Shown here in pieces: positions 17,612 to 26,060 of a stretch of DNA of 64,000 nt. Below the pieces are notes generated by a model that was not told where the DNA came from, searched no databases, and worked only from the letters and a program-made list of their open reading frames with translations. The DNA is from Thalassospira lucentensis (GTDB taxonomy: Bacteria > Pseudomonadota > Alphaproteobacteria > Rhodospirillales > Thalassospiraceae): the NCBI RefSeq assembly GCF_001613805.1, contig NZ_LPVY01000014.1:1-64000 (forward strand). The letters are read 5' to 3'. A program made the position numbers and the translations under genes. Positions within the stretch are counted from its first letter, which is position 1, and each line of letters starts with the position of its first letter.

Positions 17612-18478
17612 ATGTCCGAACTCGCCAAAACCTTTATTCTGACGATTACCTGCCCGGATACATTTGGGATCGTCGCCAGTGTCACCAGCTTCCTTGCCGA
17701 GGAAGGCGCGTTCGTCAACAAGCTGGAGCAGTTCGGCGATCCGCAAAGCAACCGCTTTTTCATGCGCGTGAAATTCGATGCGGGCCGCGCCTTACGCACG
17801 AAGGTCGAGTTTGCCGATAAATTCGCCAGCATTGCCGATAAATTCACAATGCAATGGGAACTTCACGACTTTCACCGGAAGCCAAAAGTGTTGCTGATGG
17901 TGTCAAAGTTTGGCCACTGCCTGAACGATCTGCTGCACCGGGTTGCTTCGAACAATGTGCATATCGAAATCCCGGCTATTGTTTCCAACCACGAAGACAT
18001 GCGCGGCATCGTCGAATGGTACGGTATTCCGTATTACCATCTGCCGTTAAACAAGGAAACCAAGGCAAGTCAGGAGGCAAAACTTCTGGACATTATTGAC
18101 GAGCACGACGCCGATCTGGTCGGTCTGGCGCGCTATATGCAGGTTCTGTCAACGGATCTGTGCCGTTCGCTCGAAGGACGCTGCATCAATATACACCATT
18201 CGTTCCTGCCCAGCTTCAAGGGTGCAAAACCCTATCATCAGGCACATTCACGCGGCGTAAAACTGATCGGGGCAACTGCCCATTATGTCACCGCAGACCT
18301 GGATGAGGGGCCGATCATTCATCAAGCCATCGAACATGTCGATCACACGATGACGGCCGAGGATATGGTTGAAATCGGGCGAGATATCGAATCTGTCGTT
18401 TTCTCGCGCGCGATCCAGATGCATTGCGAACATCGCGTTTTCCGTAACGGGAATAAAACGGTTGTCTTCCGCCGATAA
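17612..18478 (+). CDS. purU: Formyltetrahydrofolate deformylase
   Basis: A 288-residue enzyme that hydrolyses 10-formyl-THF to THF and formate, balancing one-carbon pools and supplying formate for PurT. An N-terminal ACT domain (LTITCPDTFGIVASVTSFLAEEGAFV) is followed by a formyltransferase fold with ARYMQVLS, the catalytic INIHHSFLPSFKGAKPYHQA and GATAHYVTADLDEGPII. Asn, His and Asp of the active site are present. The ATG at 17612 is standard. It stands alone and ends in a terminator. Confidence 0.96.
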   Translation: MSELAKTFILTITCPDTFGIVASVTSFLAEEGAFVNKLEQFGDPQSNRFFMRVKFDAGRALRTKVEFADKFASIADKFTMQWELHDFHRKPKVLLMVSKFGHCLNDLLHRVASNNVHIEIPAIVSNHEDMRGIVEWYGIPYYHLPLNKETKASQEAKLLDIIDEHDADLVGLARYMQVLSTDLCRSLEGRCINIHHSFLPSFKGAKPYHQAHSRGVKLIGATAHYVTADLDEGPIIHQAIEHVDHTMTAEDMVEIGRDIESVVFSRAIQMHCEHRVFRNGNKTVVFRR

Positions 18479-18507
18479 GAGGCTGGCAAAAAATATCTGA
18501 CACCAAC

Positions 18508-18545
18508 AAACCACCCGTCGTAATGACTGGTGGTTTATTTTTTGA
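18508..18545 (+). terminator. purU terminator
   Basis: Stem AAACCACC/GGTGGTTT (18508-18515 and 18529-18536) with a 13-base loop, followed by ATTTTTTG. It lies 30 bases after the purU stop. Confidence 0.75.
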
Positions 18546-18706
18546 TATGCATTACCACCTAAGAAAGTAATGAACGCAATCGACAAAATGGCCGATAGAA
18601 AACATGCGAGTTTTCGAATAAGTTATACTCAGGGACAGTAAAATTCTCTGGATAACAATAACTTGCAACAAATGACGTTGCCCTAGAGCTACCTTGGGGG
18701 CTTTCC

Positions 18707-20143
18707 GTGCCTGGAAAGAAAATCTATTTCGCTATCGTTTTGTGCATTTTGCTGGTTGTCGGCTTTCTGACCACGAGTTTCGTAAGTTTTTACGTCGCTC
18801 GGCAATCACTGGAACAGCAAATTGCTGAGAGCACACTACCGCTGACAAGCGACAATATCTATTCCGAGATCCAGCGTGATCTGCTGCAACCGATCTTTAT
18901 TTCATCATTGATGGCACAGGATACTTTTGTCCGGGACTGGACGCTCGCCGGGGAAAATGATCCGGAACAAATCATCCGCTATCTCGGTGAAATCCAGATG
19001 CGATATGATACTGTCACGTCCTATTTCATCTCGGACAAGACCCGGAACTATTATCACCCGACCGGTGTGATCAAGCAGGTATCCGAAGATGATCCAGCCG
19101 ATTTCTGGTATTTTAAGGCACGCGACGATCAAAAGCCCTATGAAATCAATGTCGATCATGACACCGCGGATCGATCACGTCTGGCGGTTTTCGTGAATTA
19201 TCAGGTCCGCGACTATGACGGCAATGTCATCGGCATCACCGGTGTTGGCTTATCCGTCAATTCCGTTACCCGCCTGATCGAGACCTATCAGAAACGTTAT
19301 GGCCGAACGATTTACTTCGTTGATCTGGAAGGGCAGATCACCCTGCACGGCAGCGGCTTCGGGACATCTGAAACACTGCACGACCGGGACGGAATTCGCG
19401 CCCATGCTACCCAGATTCTGACTTCTCCGGGATACTCCATTACTTACGAAGACCATGGTGAAACCTATTTCGTAAACAGTCGCCTTGTTCCGGAATTCGG
19501 CTGGTTGCTGCTGGTGGAACAGAAAGAACATATCGGTGACCAGAAGATCGAAACCACCTTCCTGATCAATATCGCTGTCTCGCTTCTGATTACCGCGATT
19601 GTCGGTATTGCGGCTTATCTGACGATCCGGAACTATCAAATCCGCCTGGAAGAACTGGCATCACGTGACAAGCTGACCGGTGCATGCAACCGGCAGGTCT
19701 TTGATCTTGTGTTTGAAGGTGTGGCCAAATCCTGCAAACGGCGTGCGGAACCTTTAGGCGTTGTTTGTATCGATCTTGACGAGTTCAAGGAAGTTAATGA
19801 CACCTTTGGCCATCCTGGCGGCGACGCAACGCTTAAGGAAGTTGCCACCACCATTCGCCGTCATTCACGTGAATCCGATACTTTGTGCCGCTGGGGCGGT
19901 GACGAATTCATCCTGCTTCTGCCCGGCCTTAGTCGCCAGGAAGCAATGACGAAAGCACGGGAAATTTCCGACGCGATCCGCGAACATCCGGTACGCTTCG
20001 GGCGGGATAACATTCTGGTCACGGTTAGTGCAGGTATCACCGAATATCGAGACGGTGAAGAGTTTGAAACACTTATAACTCGTGTTGATAACGCGCTTTA
20101 TACTGCCAAAAATGCCGGCCGCGACCATATTTCAGTCGCCTGA
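18707..20143 (+). CDS. Membrane diguanylate cyclase with periplasmic Cache sensor
   Basis: A 478-residue protein. TM1 (about residues 5-28) and TM2 (about 285-310) bracket a periplasmic double-Cache-like domain with RLAVFVNYQVRDYDGNVIGITGVGLS. The cytoplasmic GGDEF domain starts at SRDKLTGACNRQVFD and has the intact active site CRWGGDEF (about residues 395-401) and, five residues before it, the inhibitory RESD I-site. It should make cyclic di-GMP under product inhibition in response to an extracellular ligand. The GTG start at 18707 has TTGGGGGC upstream. It is a single-gene unit between terminators. Confidence 0.92.
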   Translation: MPGKKIYFAIVLCILLVVGFLTTSFVSFYVARQSLEQQIAESTLPLTSDNIYSEIQRDLLQPIFISSLMAQDTFVRDWTLAGENDPEQIIRYLGEIQMRYDTVTSYFISDKTRNYYHPTGVIKQVSEDDPADFWYFKARDDQKPYEINVDHDTADRSRLAVFVNYQVRDYDGNVIGITGVGLSVNSVTRLIETYQKRYGRTIYFVDLEGQITLHGSGFGTSETLHDRDGIRAHATQILTSPGYSITYEDHGETYFVNSRLVPEFGWLLLVEQKEHIGDQKIETTFLINIAVSLLITAIVGIAAYLTIRNYQIRLEELASRDKLTGACNRQVFDLVFEGVAKSCKRRAEPLGVVCIDLDEFKEVNDTFGHPGGDATLKEVATTIRRHSRESDTLCRWGGDEFILLLPGLSRQEAMTKAREISDAIREHPVRFGRDNILVTVSAGITEYRDGEEFETLITRVDNALYTAKNAGRDHISVA

Positions 20144-20162
20144 CTGGCCTCGTCACACAAAC

Positions 20163-20192
20163 GAAAACGGCCCCGAAATCGGGGCCGTTTTC
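20163..20192. terminator. Bidirectional terminator between cyclase gene and asd
   Basis: Perfect 12-base stem GAAAACGGCCCC/GGGGCCGTTTTC with a 6-base loop, lying between convergent genes. The T-rich arm on each strand makes it usable in both directions. Confidence 0.85.
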
Positions 20193-20212
20193 ATTTAAAT
20201 CCGTTATATCGT

Positions 20213-21220
20213 TTAATCCGCGATATAGGCTTCTGCGATCTGGACCGCGTTCAACGCCGCACCTTTAAGCAACTGGTCACCGGCAACAAACAGTTCCAGA
20301 CCATGATCACCAAAAATCAGGTTGGAACGGATACGGCCAACTTCGACGTCATACTGTTTCGTCGCATTGATCGGCATCGGATAAACATTGTTCGCCGGAT
20401 CGTCTACCAGCTTCACACCCTTGGCATTGGCCAGCGCTTCACGTGCAGCCGCCGGGGTAACAACCTTTTCGGTCTCCACGACAATCGCTTCGGAATGGGT
20501 CCGCTCAGTCGGGATACGCACGGCCGTGCAGGATACTGGCAGGTCCGGTTCGCCAAATATCTTGCGAGTTTCCCAGGTGACTTTCATCTCCTCGCGGGTG
20601 TAACCGTTTTCCTGGAAGCTATCGATATGCGGGATGACGTTGAACGCCAGCGGATGAGCAAAAACCTCGGCAGGAACAGGTTTGCCTTCAAGACCCGCCG
20701 CCAAGCCTTCACGCAGTTCGTTCATACCTGGCTGACCGGCACCCGATGCTGCCTGATAGGTCGAAACGATGACCTTTTTCAGGCCGAATGCCTTATGCAA
20801 CGGCCACAGCGCCACAGCTGCAATCGCAGTGGTGCAATTCGGGTTGGCAATCAGCTTGGCGGTCTTGGCAAGGTCACCATTGATTTCCGGCACGATCAAC
20901 GGCACATCGTCATTCAGACGGAATGCCGAAGAGTTGTCGATCACCAGCGCGCCCTCGGCAATCTGCGGAGCAAATTCCTTGGCGAAATCACCGGAAACTG
21001 CAAGGAAGACAATGTCGCACTGTTTGGCTTCTTCAACCGAAAACAGTGCGATGGTCTTAGTGCCGTACTTAGTCTCCACGGTCTTGCCTGCCGAACGCTC
21101 GGACGCGAACAGGGTGAGTTCACCCACAGGGAAGTTGCGATCAAACATAACATTGATCAGCTCGACGCCAACCGCACCGGTTGCGCCGATCACACCGACA
21201 TGGAGATTTTCGGCACTCAT
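20213..21220 (-). CDS. asd: Aspartate-semialdehyde dehydrogenase
   Basis: A 335-residue NADP-dependent enzyme that reduces aspartyl phosphate to aspartate semialdehyde, the branch point to lysine/diaminopimelate, threonine and methionine. It shows [17 protein letters not shown] (NADP site), DNSSAFR, the catalytic cysteine in [13 protein letters not shown] and the active-site histidine region [15 protein letters not shown]. Length and motifs are normal. It lies between the two trkH genes without any link to them. dapD and dapE at 59-62 kb use its product downstream. Confidence 0.96.
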   Translation of the reverse strand: MSAENLHVGVIGATGAVGVELINVMFDRNFPVGELTLFASERSAGKTVETKYGTKTIALFSVEEAKQCDIVFLAVSGDFAKEFAPQIAEGALVIDNSSAFRLNDDVPLIVPEINGDLAKTAKLIANPNCTTAIAAVALWPLHKAFGLKKVIVSTYQAASGAGQPGMNELREGLAAGLEGKPVPAEVFAHPLAFNVIPHIDSFQENGYTREEMKVTWETRKIFGEPDLPVSCTAVRIPTERTHSEAIVVETEKVVTPAAAREALANAKGVKLVDDPANNVYPMPINATKQYDVEVGRIRSNLIFGDHGLELFVAGDQLLKGAALNAVQIAEAYIAD

Positions 21221-21518
21221 AATAATTGTCTAACCTCGTATAAAAATTGTTGTCGTTTTCGACTTACGCGATTGCCCGCGGGCCGCGCATTATAAGGATT
21301 TCTTTTGCGTTGGCAAATGTAGCTTGCTGCATCGCACGCTTGCACGGCAATCTTGGAACTCAAACGCGCCCCGAAACGAGTTGTTCCATGCATTTCCCTC
21401 GGGATTTTGCGCGAATTTTTGCCCTTTGGCAGGTTTCCGGCAAGCCGCCGCCCAGTTTAGTTAGAATCTGGGCCTTGTCGATGATAACCGCCACCCCCCA
21501 GCCATTCTACTTTAATAC

Positions 21519-22976
21519 TCAATCGCGCCAGAACGCTGGCAATAGAAGCACCAGAAGCGTTTCAAACTCCAGCCGGCCAAGCACCATCGCAACATCAAGA
21601 ATCCATTTCGCGGCATCGGGCAGCGACTGGAAATTGCCCGCAGGACCAATAATCGGGCCAAGACCCGGGCCCACATTGGCAAGTGCCGTTGCCGCCGCAC
21701 TCATTGAGGTCACCAGATCAAGACCGGTCAAAGCCAGTGCGACACTGATCGCGATATAGCTGATCGTCAACAGGAAGACATAGACCGTTACCGCGTTATA
21801 GATATCAGACGTGATCTCATGTTTGTCGATCCGGCTTACAATCACCGCCGACGGACTACGAAGCCGCATGAAATGTGCTTTAAGCCCGGTAAACACCACA
21901 TAAAGCCGGAACATCTTGAATCCGCCCGCGGTCGAGCCGGAACACCCGCCTATAAAGGTCGCAAAGAAGAACAGCATGATCGCGGCCGGGCCCCATTGCA
22001 GATAGTCGCCCGACGCGTAACCCGTCGTGGTAATCACCGAAACAAGGTTGAACGCTGCCATGGTCAGCGATCTGAAAAACCCATCATCGGAAATATGCAT
22101 CAGACGCAGGGTCAAAAGGCCGGTGAAAACCGCAATGATCAGCAGGAAAATCCGGATTTGCTGATTATTTGCTATCGCGCGAATATCGCGTTTGCGAACC
22201 AGCACAGCATAAGCCGTAAACGGCAAAGCACCTGCGAACATGAAAATGATACCAACCCAGTGCAGCGCCAGACTGGAATCGAATTTGGCAAATGACAGAT
22301 CGGACGTTGAATATCCACCGGTCGCCAAGGTCGACATGCCATGATTTATCGCATCAAACCAGGTCATGCCAAAAATCCGGTACAGAACCATACAGATGAC
22401 ACTAAGACCGACATAAATCACCACGATCTGCAGGCACATATCGCGAATGCGGGGGCTCAGCTTTTCTGAACGATCCGAACTTTCCATCTGGAAAAGCTGC
22501 ATCCCGCCGACCCTCATCATCGGCAGCAGCGCAAGTGCTGTCACAATGATCCCGATCCCGCCCAGCCACTGCAGGATAGACCGCCACAACAGAAGTCCCG
22601 GCGGCATGTCATCAAGCCCCGAAAGAACCGTCGAGCCGGTCGTGGTCAACCCCGAAACAGTTTCAAAAACCGCATCGCAAAAGCTGATATCAAGGGACGA
22701 GAACCAAAGAGGAAGGGCACCGGTAAGACTGACTGCAACCCAGGAAAACACCGTCAGAACATAGCCCTGACGTGCATTAACACGCGGACCAATTTCCGAC
22801 CGGCAGGCAAGGCAGGCCATGCCCCCAAGACCGATACTGGTCATTGACGCCTGTGCGAAGATCTTCCAGTCGGGATTACCATAATAAAGGTCGACAGCAG
22901 CCGGGATCATCATCGAAACACCGATGATAATGACCATTATGCCTACGACGAAAAAGATGGGCTGCAGTCGAAACAA
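21519..22976 (-). CDS. trkH: TrkH-family K+ uptake subunit (copy 2)
   Basis: A 485-residue paralogue of the TrkH at 15817-17283, with the same repeats: DAVFETVSGLTTTGSTVL, NHGMSTLATGGYSTSD, FNLVSVITTTGYASGDYLQWG and AAATALANVGPGLGPIIGPAGNFQSLPDAAKW, ending in AFWRD. It moves K+ across the inner membrane together with TrkA, which is not present here. The ATG at 22976 gives MFRLQPIFFVVGIMV. The two copies, under 5 kb apart in the same orientation, suggest duplication with intervening genes retained. Confidence 0.93.
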   Translation of the reverse strand: MFRLQPIFFVVGIMVIIIGVSMMIPAAVDLYYGNPDWKIFAQASMTSIGLGGMACLACRSEIGPRVNARQGYVLTVFSWVAVSLTGALPLWFSSLDISFCDAVFETVSGLTTTGSTVLSGLDDMPPGLLLWRSILQWLGGIGIIVTALALLPMMRVGGMQLFQMESSDRSEKLSPRIRDMCLQIVVIYVGLSVICMVLYRIFGMTWFDAINHGMSTLATGGYSTSDLSFAKFDSSLALHWVGIIFMFAGALPFTAYAVLVRKRDIRAIANNQQIRIFLLIIAVFTGLLTLRLMHISDDGFFRSLTMAAFNLVSVITTTGYASGDYLQWGPAAIMLFFFATFIGGCSGSTAGGFKMFRLYVVFTGLKAHFMRLRSPSAVIVSRIDKHEITSDIYNAVTVYVFLLTISYIAISVALALTGLDLVTSMSAAATALANVGPGLGPIIGPAGNFQSLPDAAKWILDVAMVLGRLEFETLLVLLLPAFWRD

Positions 22977-23205
22977 GAACGATGTCCATGCCTAACTCGG
23001 GAAATCCGCTTGTACAGCCAATTGACAACGATTGCATCCTGTTATCGCAGACGTGTCGGGGCGAACGGAGTCAAAGCCGCACATTTCCCGGGATTTCAGG
23101 ACATTATTTTGCCGTTGTTTTCGACTGTTCTTGCGCAAGCCATTCATGTCATTCTGTATCTTGATTGCATCACCTGTGTCCAATCACCAAACCATCGAGG
23201 TTGCT

Positions 23206-23928
23206 TTGAGACGCTATTTTCGTTTTATCCTTCTGCTCGCCATTCCCGTCGCATTTGCACTTGCGATCTATATGCAGGACAAAGCGGTTCATGCTGCTGA
23301 CGATACCCCGTCAAATGGCGAACAAAAGGCGTTAGAGGCACAGGGCCGGGATGTTCTGGTTATTGATGGCGATACGATCATGATTGATGGTGTCGTTGCC
23401 GACATCGCCGGCATTGACGCCCCCGAACTTGGTCAGCAATGCCTGCACAATGGCAATTTTTGGGACTGCGGTATGTCATCAGCCATGCAGCTTCGCAAGT
23501 ATTTCGCCATGGCTCCCTTTACCGTGCGCTGCTGGCCCGGCGATCAGGAACATTCCGGCAAAGAGGATGATTTCCCGATTGTCGAGTGCGGTATTGGTGA
23601 ACGCGATGTGGCTGCTGCCATGGTCAGTGACGGTGAAGCCCTTCCGATCGAAGGATATTCCCATCGTTATGACGGTCTCTCGGAAGAAGCCGAAAATGCC
23701 GGGATCGGTATTCATGGCGGCGATATGATCCCGCCATCCGAATGGCGGGCTGGCAAACGGCTCGATGGTGAAAGCGGTCGCTGCCTTTTCGCGCCCGTTG
23801 GGAATGAGCACTATATCGGCACTCTGGACCACCGCTATGAGAACCTTATTGCGGATAAGGCAAAACTTCTGTGCAGCGACGAGCAAGCCCGCAAACAGAA
23901 CCTTTCTTACGCACCGATAGAAAAATAA
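23206..23928 (+). CDS. Staphylococcal-nuclease-fold protein with altered active site
   Basis: A 240-residue exported or membrane-anchored protein. The TTG at 23206 with GAGG five bases upstream gives a hydrophobic N-terminus (FILLLAIPVAFALAIYM) ending near VHAADD. The SNase-like fold is seen in VLVIDGDTIMIDGVVADIAGIDAPELGQQC. In nuclease the residue three before GID is a catalytic Arg; here it is Asp. The second Arg in the later DKYGR-type motif has no counterpart in FPIVECGIGERDVAAAMV. The family Glu in DAPE is kept. Several cysteines could form disulfides. DNA cleavage is therefore doubtful. Confidence 0.75.
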   Translation: MRRYFRFILLLAIPVAFALAIYMQDKAVHAADDTPSNGEQKALEAQGRDVLVIDGDTIMIDGVVADIAGIDAPELGQQCLHNGNFWDCGMSSAMQLRKYFAMAPFTVRCWPGDQEHSGKEDDFPIVECGIGERDVAAAMVSDGEALPIEGYSHRYDGLSEEAENAGIGIHGGDMIPPSEWRAGKRLDGESGRCLFAPVGNEHYIGTLDHRYENLIADKAKLLCSDEQARKQNLSYAPIEK

Positions 23929-24010
23929 GCCAAACTGATCGAACGGTTTCAATGAGAAATCCGTCCTGTACCTAAACAGCGATCTGGCATCAAATTATTC
24001 TGGGAAAGCT

Positions 24011-24084
24011 TGGAGCGGGTGAAGGGAATCGAACCCTCGTATGCAGCTTGGGAAGCTGCCGTTCTACCATTGAACTACACCCGC
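24011..24084 (-). tRNA. tRNA-Gly (anticodon CCC)
   Basis: The reverse strand folds as a complete tRNA. The acceptor GCGGGTG pairs with CACCCGC, and discriminator T plus encoded CCA follow. The anticodon loop TTCCCAA sits on stem GCAGC/GCTGC, giving anticodon CCC that reads GGG. The T loop GGTTCGATTCC is present. A promoter sits 12 bases upstream. Confidence 0.95.
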
Positions 24085-24095
24085 GAAGCGGCGGT

Positions 24096-24124
24096 TTTAT
24101 AGCCCGGTTTCGAGGTCGGTGCAA
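24096..24124 (-). promoter_or_regulatory. Promoter of tRNA-Gly
   Basis: On the reverse strand TTGCAC (24124-24119) and TATAAA (24101-24096) are spaced 17 bases apart, followed by a GC-rich discriminator and the tRNA 11 bases later. Confidence 0.65.
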
Positions 24125-24161
24125 GCCCGTCCCCGATACCGGGTTCATTTATTTTGGTGAC

Positions 24162-25325
24162 CTAGCCGCCCGTCGGAACCAGTCGCCAGACCGCACTGGC
24201 ATGGTCATCCGACACCAGTATCGATCCATCAATATAATGCTTTACGTCCACCGGACGACCAACAACCTCCCCGTTGCTACGCAGGAAACCATCCAGGAAA
24301 GGATTGGTTGCCACAGGTTCACCATTGCGAAACTCTACCCGGACAACCTTGTAACCATCCGGGATCGTCCGGTTCCATGATCCGTGTAACGCCACAAGCG
24401 CATCACCATCATCAAAGGTCAGTCCCAACGCGGCATTGTGCGCGTTAAAGGTAAAGGCCGGAAAGGTGACTTCAGCCGGGGGAGTTTCATCGGCAAACTG
24501 CGGAGATAGCGTATCGTTTCCTGCATACCACGGATAACCGTAAAACAGCCCCTCGGCGGGTGCATGGTTTAACTCTTCGCGCGGAACATCATCGCCAAGG
24601 TTATCTCCGCCATTATCGGTAAACCACAAATCACCGGTGTCGGGATGAAAGGTCAGCCCGACCGAATTACGGATACCGCTGGCATAGATTTTCGGTGCCC
24701 CGCCACTGATCGGCATGGAAATGATCGTCCCTTCAAGCCCGCTGACCCTGCAGATATTGCACGGCGCGCCAACAGCAATGAACAGACGGCTTTGATCCGG
24801 CGAAAGTGCGACGTAACGCCAACCATGATGGCGCTTGTCAGGCAGGTTGGTAAACAGGATGCGCGGGCGCCCCAAAACACTTCCATCAAAATTTGAAAGG
24901 TCGTAGGACACAACCCGGTGCTGATCGGCTACAAACAAGGTACCGGGCTTATAGGCAATGCCATTGGCCATCTTGAAGTCATCAGCAATCAGATTGACTT
25001 CCTCACCCTTGCCATCCCCATCTGCATCACGCACGAAATAAAGATTGGGACCACGCGTTCCGACGAAAATACCCTTCAGTTCCGGGGCAACCGCGATAGA
25101 ACGCGCATTATTTACCGGGGCAAACAATTCAAGCCGATAACCGCTTTCAGGCCGCAAAAGTGACATGGCTTTTTGCGTTTGCGCAGGTAGCTCTTGTGCG
25201 ATGACAGGGGCCGATATGCCCGTAATCGCAAGGGCGCAGAACCCAAGCCAAAAACAGAAATGCCCGGCCCATCGGACCGTTAATGACGGTTGACGATAGC
25301 GGGCCGGGCAATTTTGATTTTGCAT
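24162..25325 (-). CDS. PQQ-dependent sugar/sorbosone dehydrogenase-type protein
   Basis: A 387-residue secreted beta-propeller protein. The N-terminus is a long signal peptide with hydrophobic core FCFWLGFCALAITGISAPVIA. The propeller has the family pattern VGTRGPNLYFVRDADGDG, ADDFKMANGIAYKPGTLFVADQHRV, DKRHHGWRYVALSPDQSRLFIAVG, GIRNSVGLTFHPDTGDLWFTDNGGDNLGDD and HGSWNRTIPDGYKVVRVEF. Relatives oxidise sugars such as glucose or sorbosone with PQQ in the periplasm; the substrate is not deducible. It starts 61 bases after gpt ends, with its own AGGAGGACACG ribosome site. Confidence 0.85.
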   Translation of the reverse strand: MQNQNCPARYRQPSLTVRWAGHFCFWLGFCALAITGISAPVIAQELPAQTQKAMSLLRPESGYRLELFAPVNNARSIAVAPELKGIFVGTRGPNLYFVRDADGDGKGEEVNLIADDFKMANGIAYKPGTLFVADQHRVVSYDLSNFDGSVLGRPRILFTNLPDKRHHGWRYVALSPDQSRLFIAVGAPCNICRVSGLEGTIISMPISGGAPKIYASGIRNSVGLTFHPDTGDLWFTDNGGDNLGDDVPREELNHAPAEGLFYGYPWYAGNDTLSPQFADETPPAEVTFPAFTFNAHNAALGLTFDDGDALVALHGSWNRTIPDGYKVVRVEFRNGEPVATNPFLDGFLRSNGEVVGRPVDVKHYIDGSILVSDDHASAVWRLVPTGG

Positions 25326-25386
25326 CGTGTCCTCCTTTGCGGTCCAACGGGCCTTGAGAAAGATACGCGCAGATCTTCAAGACCGA

Positions 25387-25866
25387 TTAGCGAACGCGCT
25401 CGGATATCGGCGCGTTAACCGAGAGTTCCATATCCCACGGGAAATAAATCCAGGTATCCTGGGAAACTTCCGTCACAAAGCTGTCGACAATCTCGCGGCC
25501 AAGCGGCTTGGCATAGACGGTCGCGAAATGTGCCTTTGGCAGCTTTTCGCGTACGGCCTTCGCGGTTTTGCCGGTATCGACCAGATCATCAATGATCAGC
25601 ATGTCCGTGCCATCACCTTCGATCCCTTTAAGCCATTCAAGATCGCCGCGCGTCTTGTCAGAGTAACTGCGAATGCAAACCGTATCAATCAGACGGATAT
25701 CAAGTTCACGTGCAATAATGGCAGCCGGAACCAGCCCCCCACGGGTAATCGCGATAATGCCCTTATATGGACCTTTTTCCAGCAGACGCCACGCCAATGC
25801 ACGTGCGTCGCGATGCATCTGTTCCCAGGAAACCGGGAAACCTTTGTTATAAGCGGCTTCGCTCAC
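25387..25866 (-). CDS. gpt: Xanthine phosphoribosyltransferase
   Basis: A 159-residue purine salvage enzyme that converts xanthine and guanine (with PRPP) to XMP and GMP. The PRPP-binding loop is [13 protein letters not shown] and the substrate region is [15 protein letters not shown], followed by DKTRGDLEW. The C-terminus has [10 protein letters not shown], typical of Gpt. The GTG at 25866 ([21 protein letters not shown]) is used because AGGAGAAAGCTT precedes it; an in-frame ATG at 25935 adds a non-homologous tail. Confidence 0.93.
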   Translation of the reverse strand: MSEAAYNKGFPVSWEQMHRDARALAWRLLEKGPYKGIIAITRGGLVPAAIIARELDIRLIDTVCIRSYSDKTRGDLEWLKGIEGDGTDMLIIDDLVDTGKTAKAVREKLPKAHFATVYAKPLGREIVDSFVTEVSQDTWIYFPWDMELSVNAPISERVR

Positions 25867-26060
25867 AAGCTTTCTCCTGCGCAAAAAACGGATCGCCAAA
25901 CCGGTCCGCGCCCCTTCGCAGAATACGAGGATCACCGAACAGTCATGAAGCGTAGATCGTAAATTTAAGGCGCTTTCCTACGCCGAGTCACTGCCAAACA
26001 CAAGGATCGGTTACAATGGTTACAGAAATTAGGGATTCAGACCAACCACAAGGGCAGAAC

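Noticed and set aside
20303..21295. 330-residue open frame on the + strand
   Set aside because: Antisense to asd, which has full catalytic motifs.
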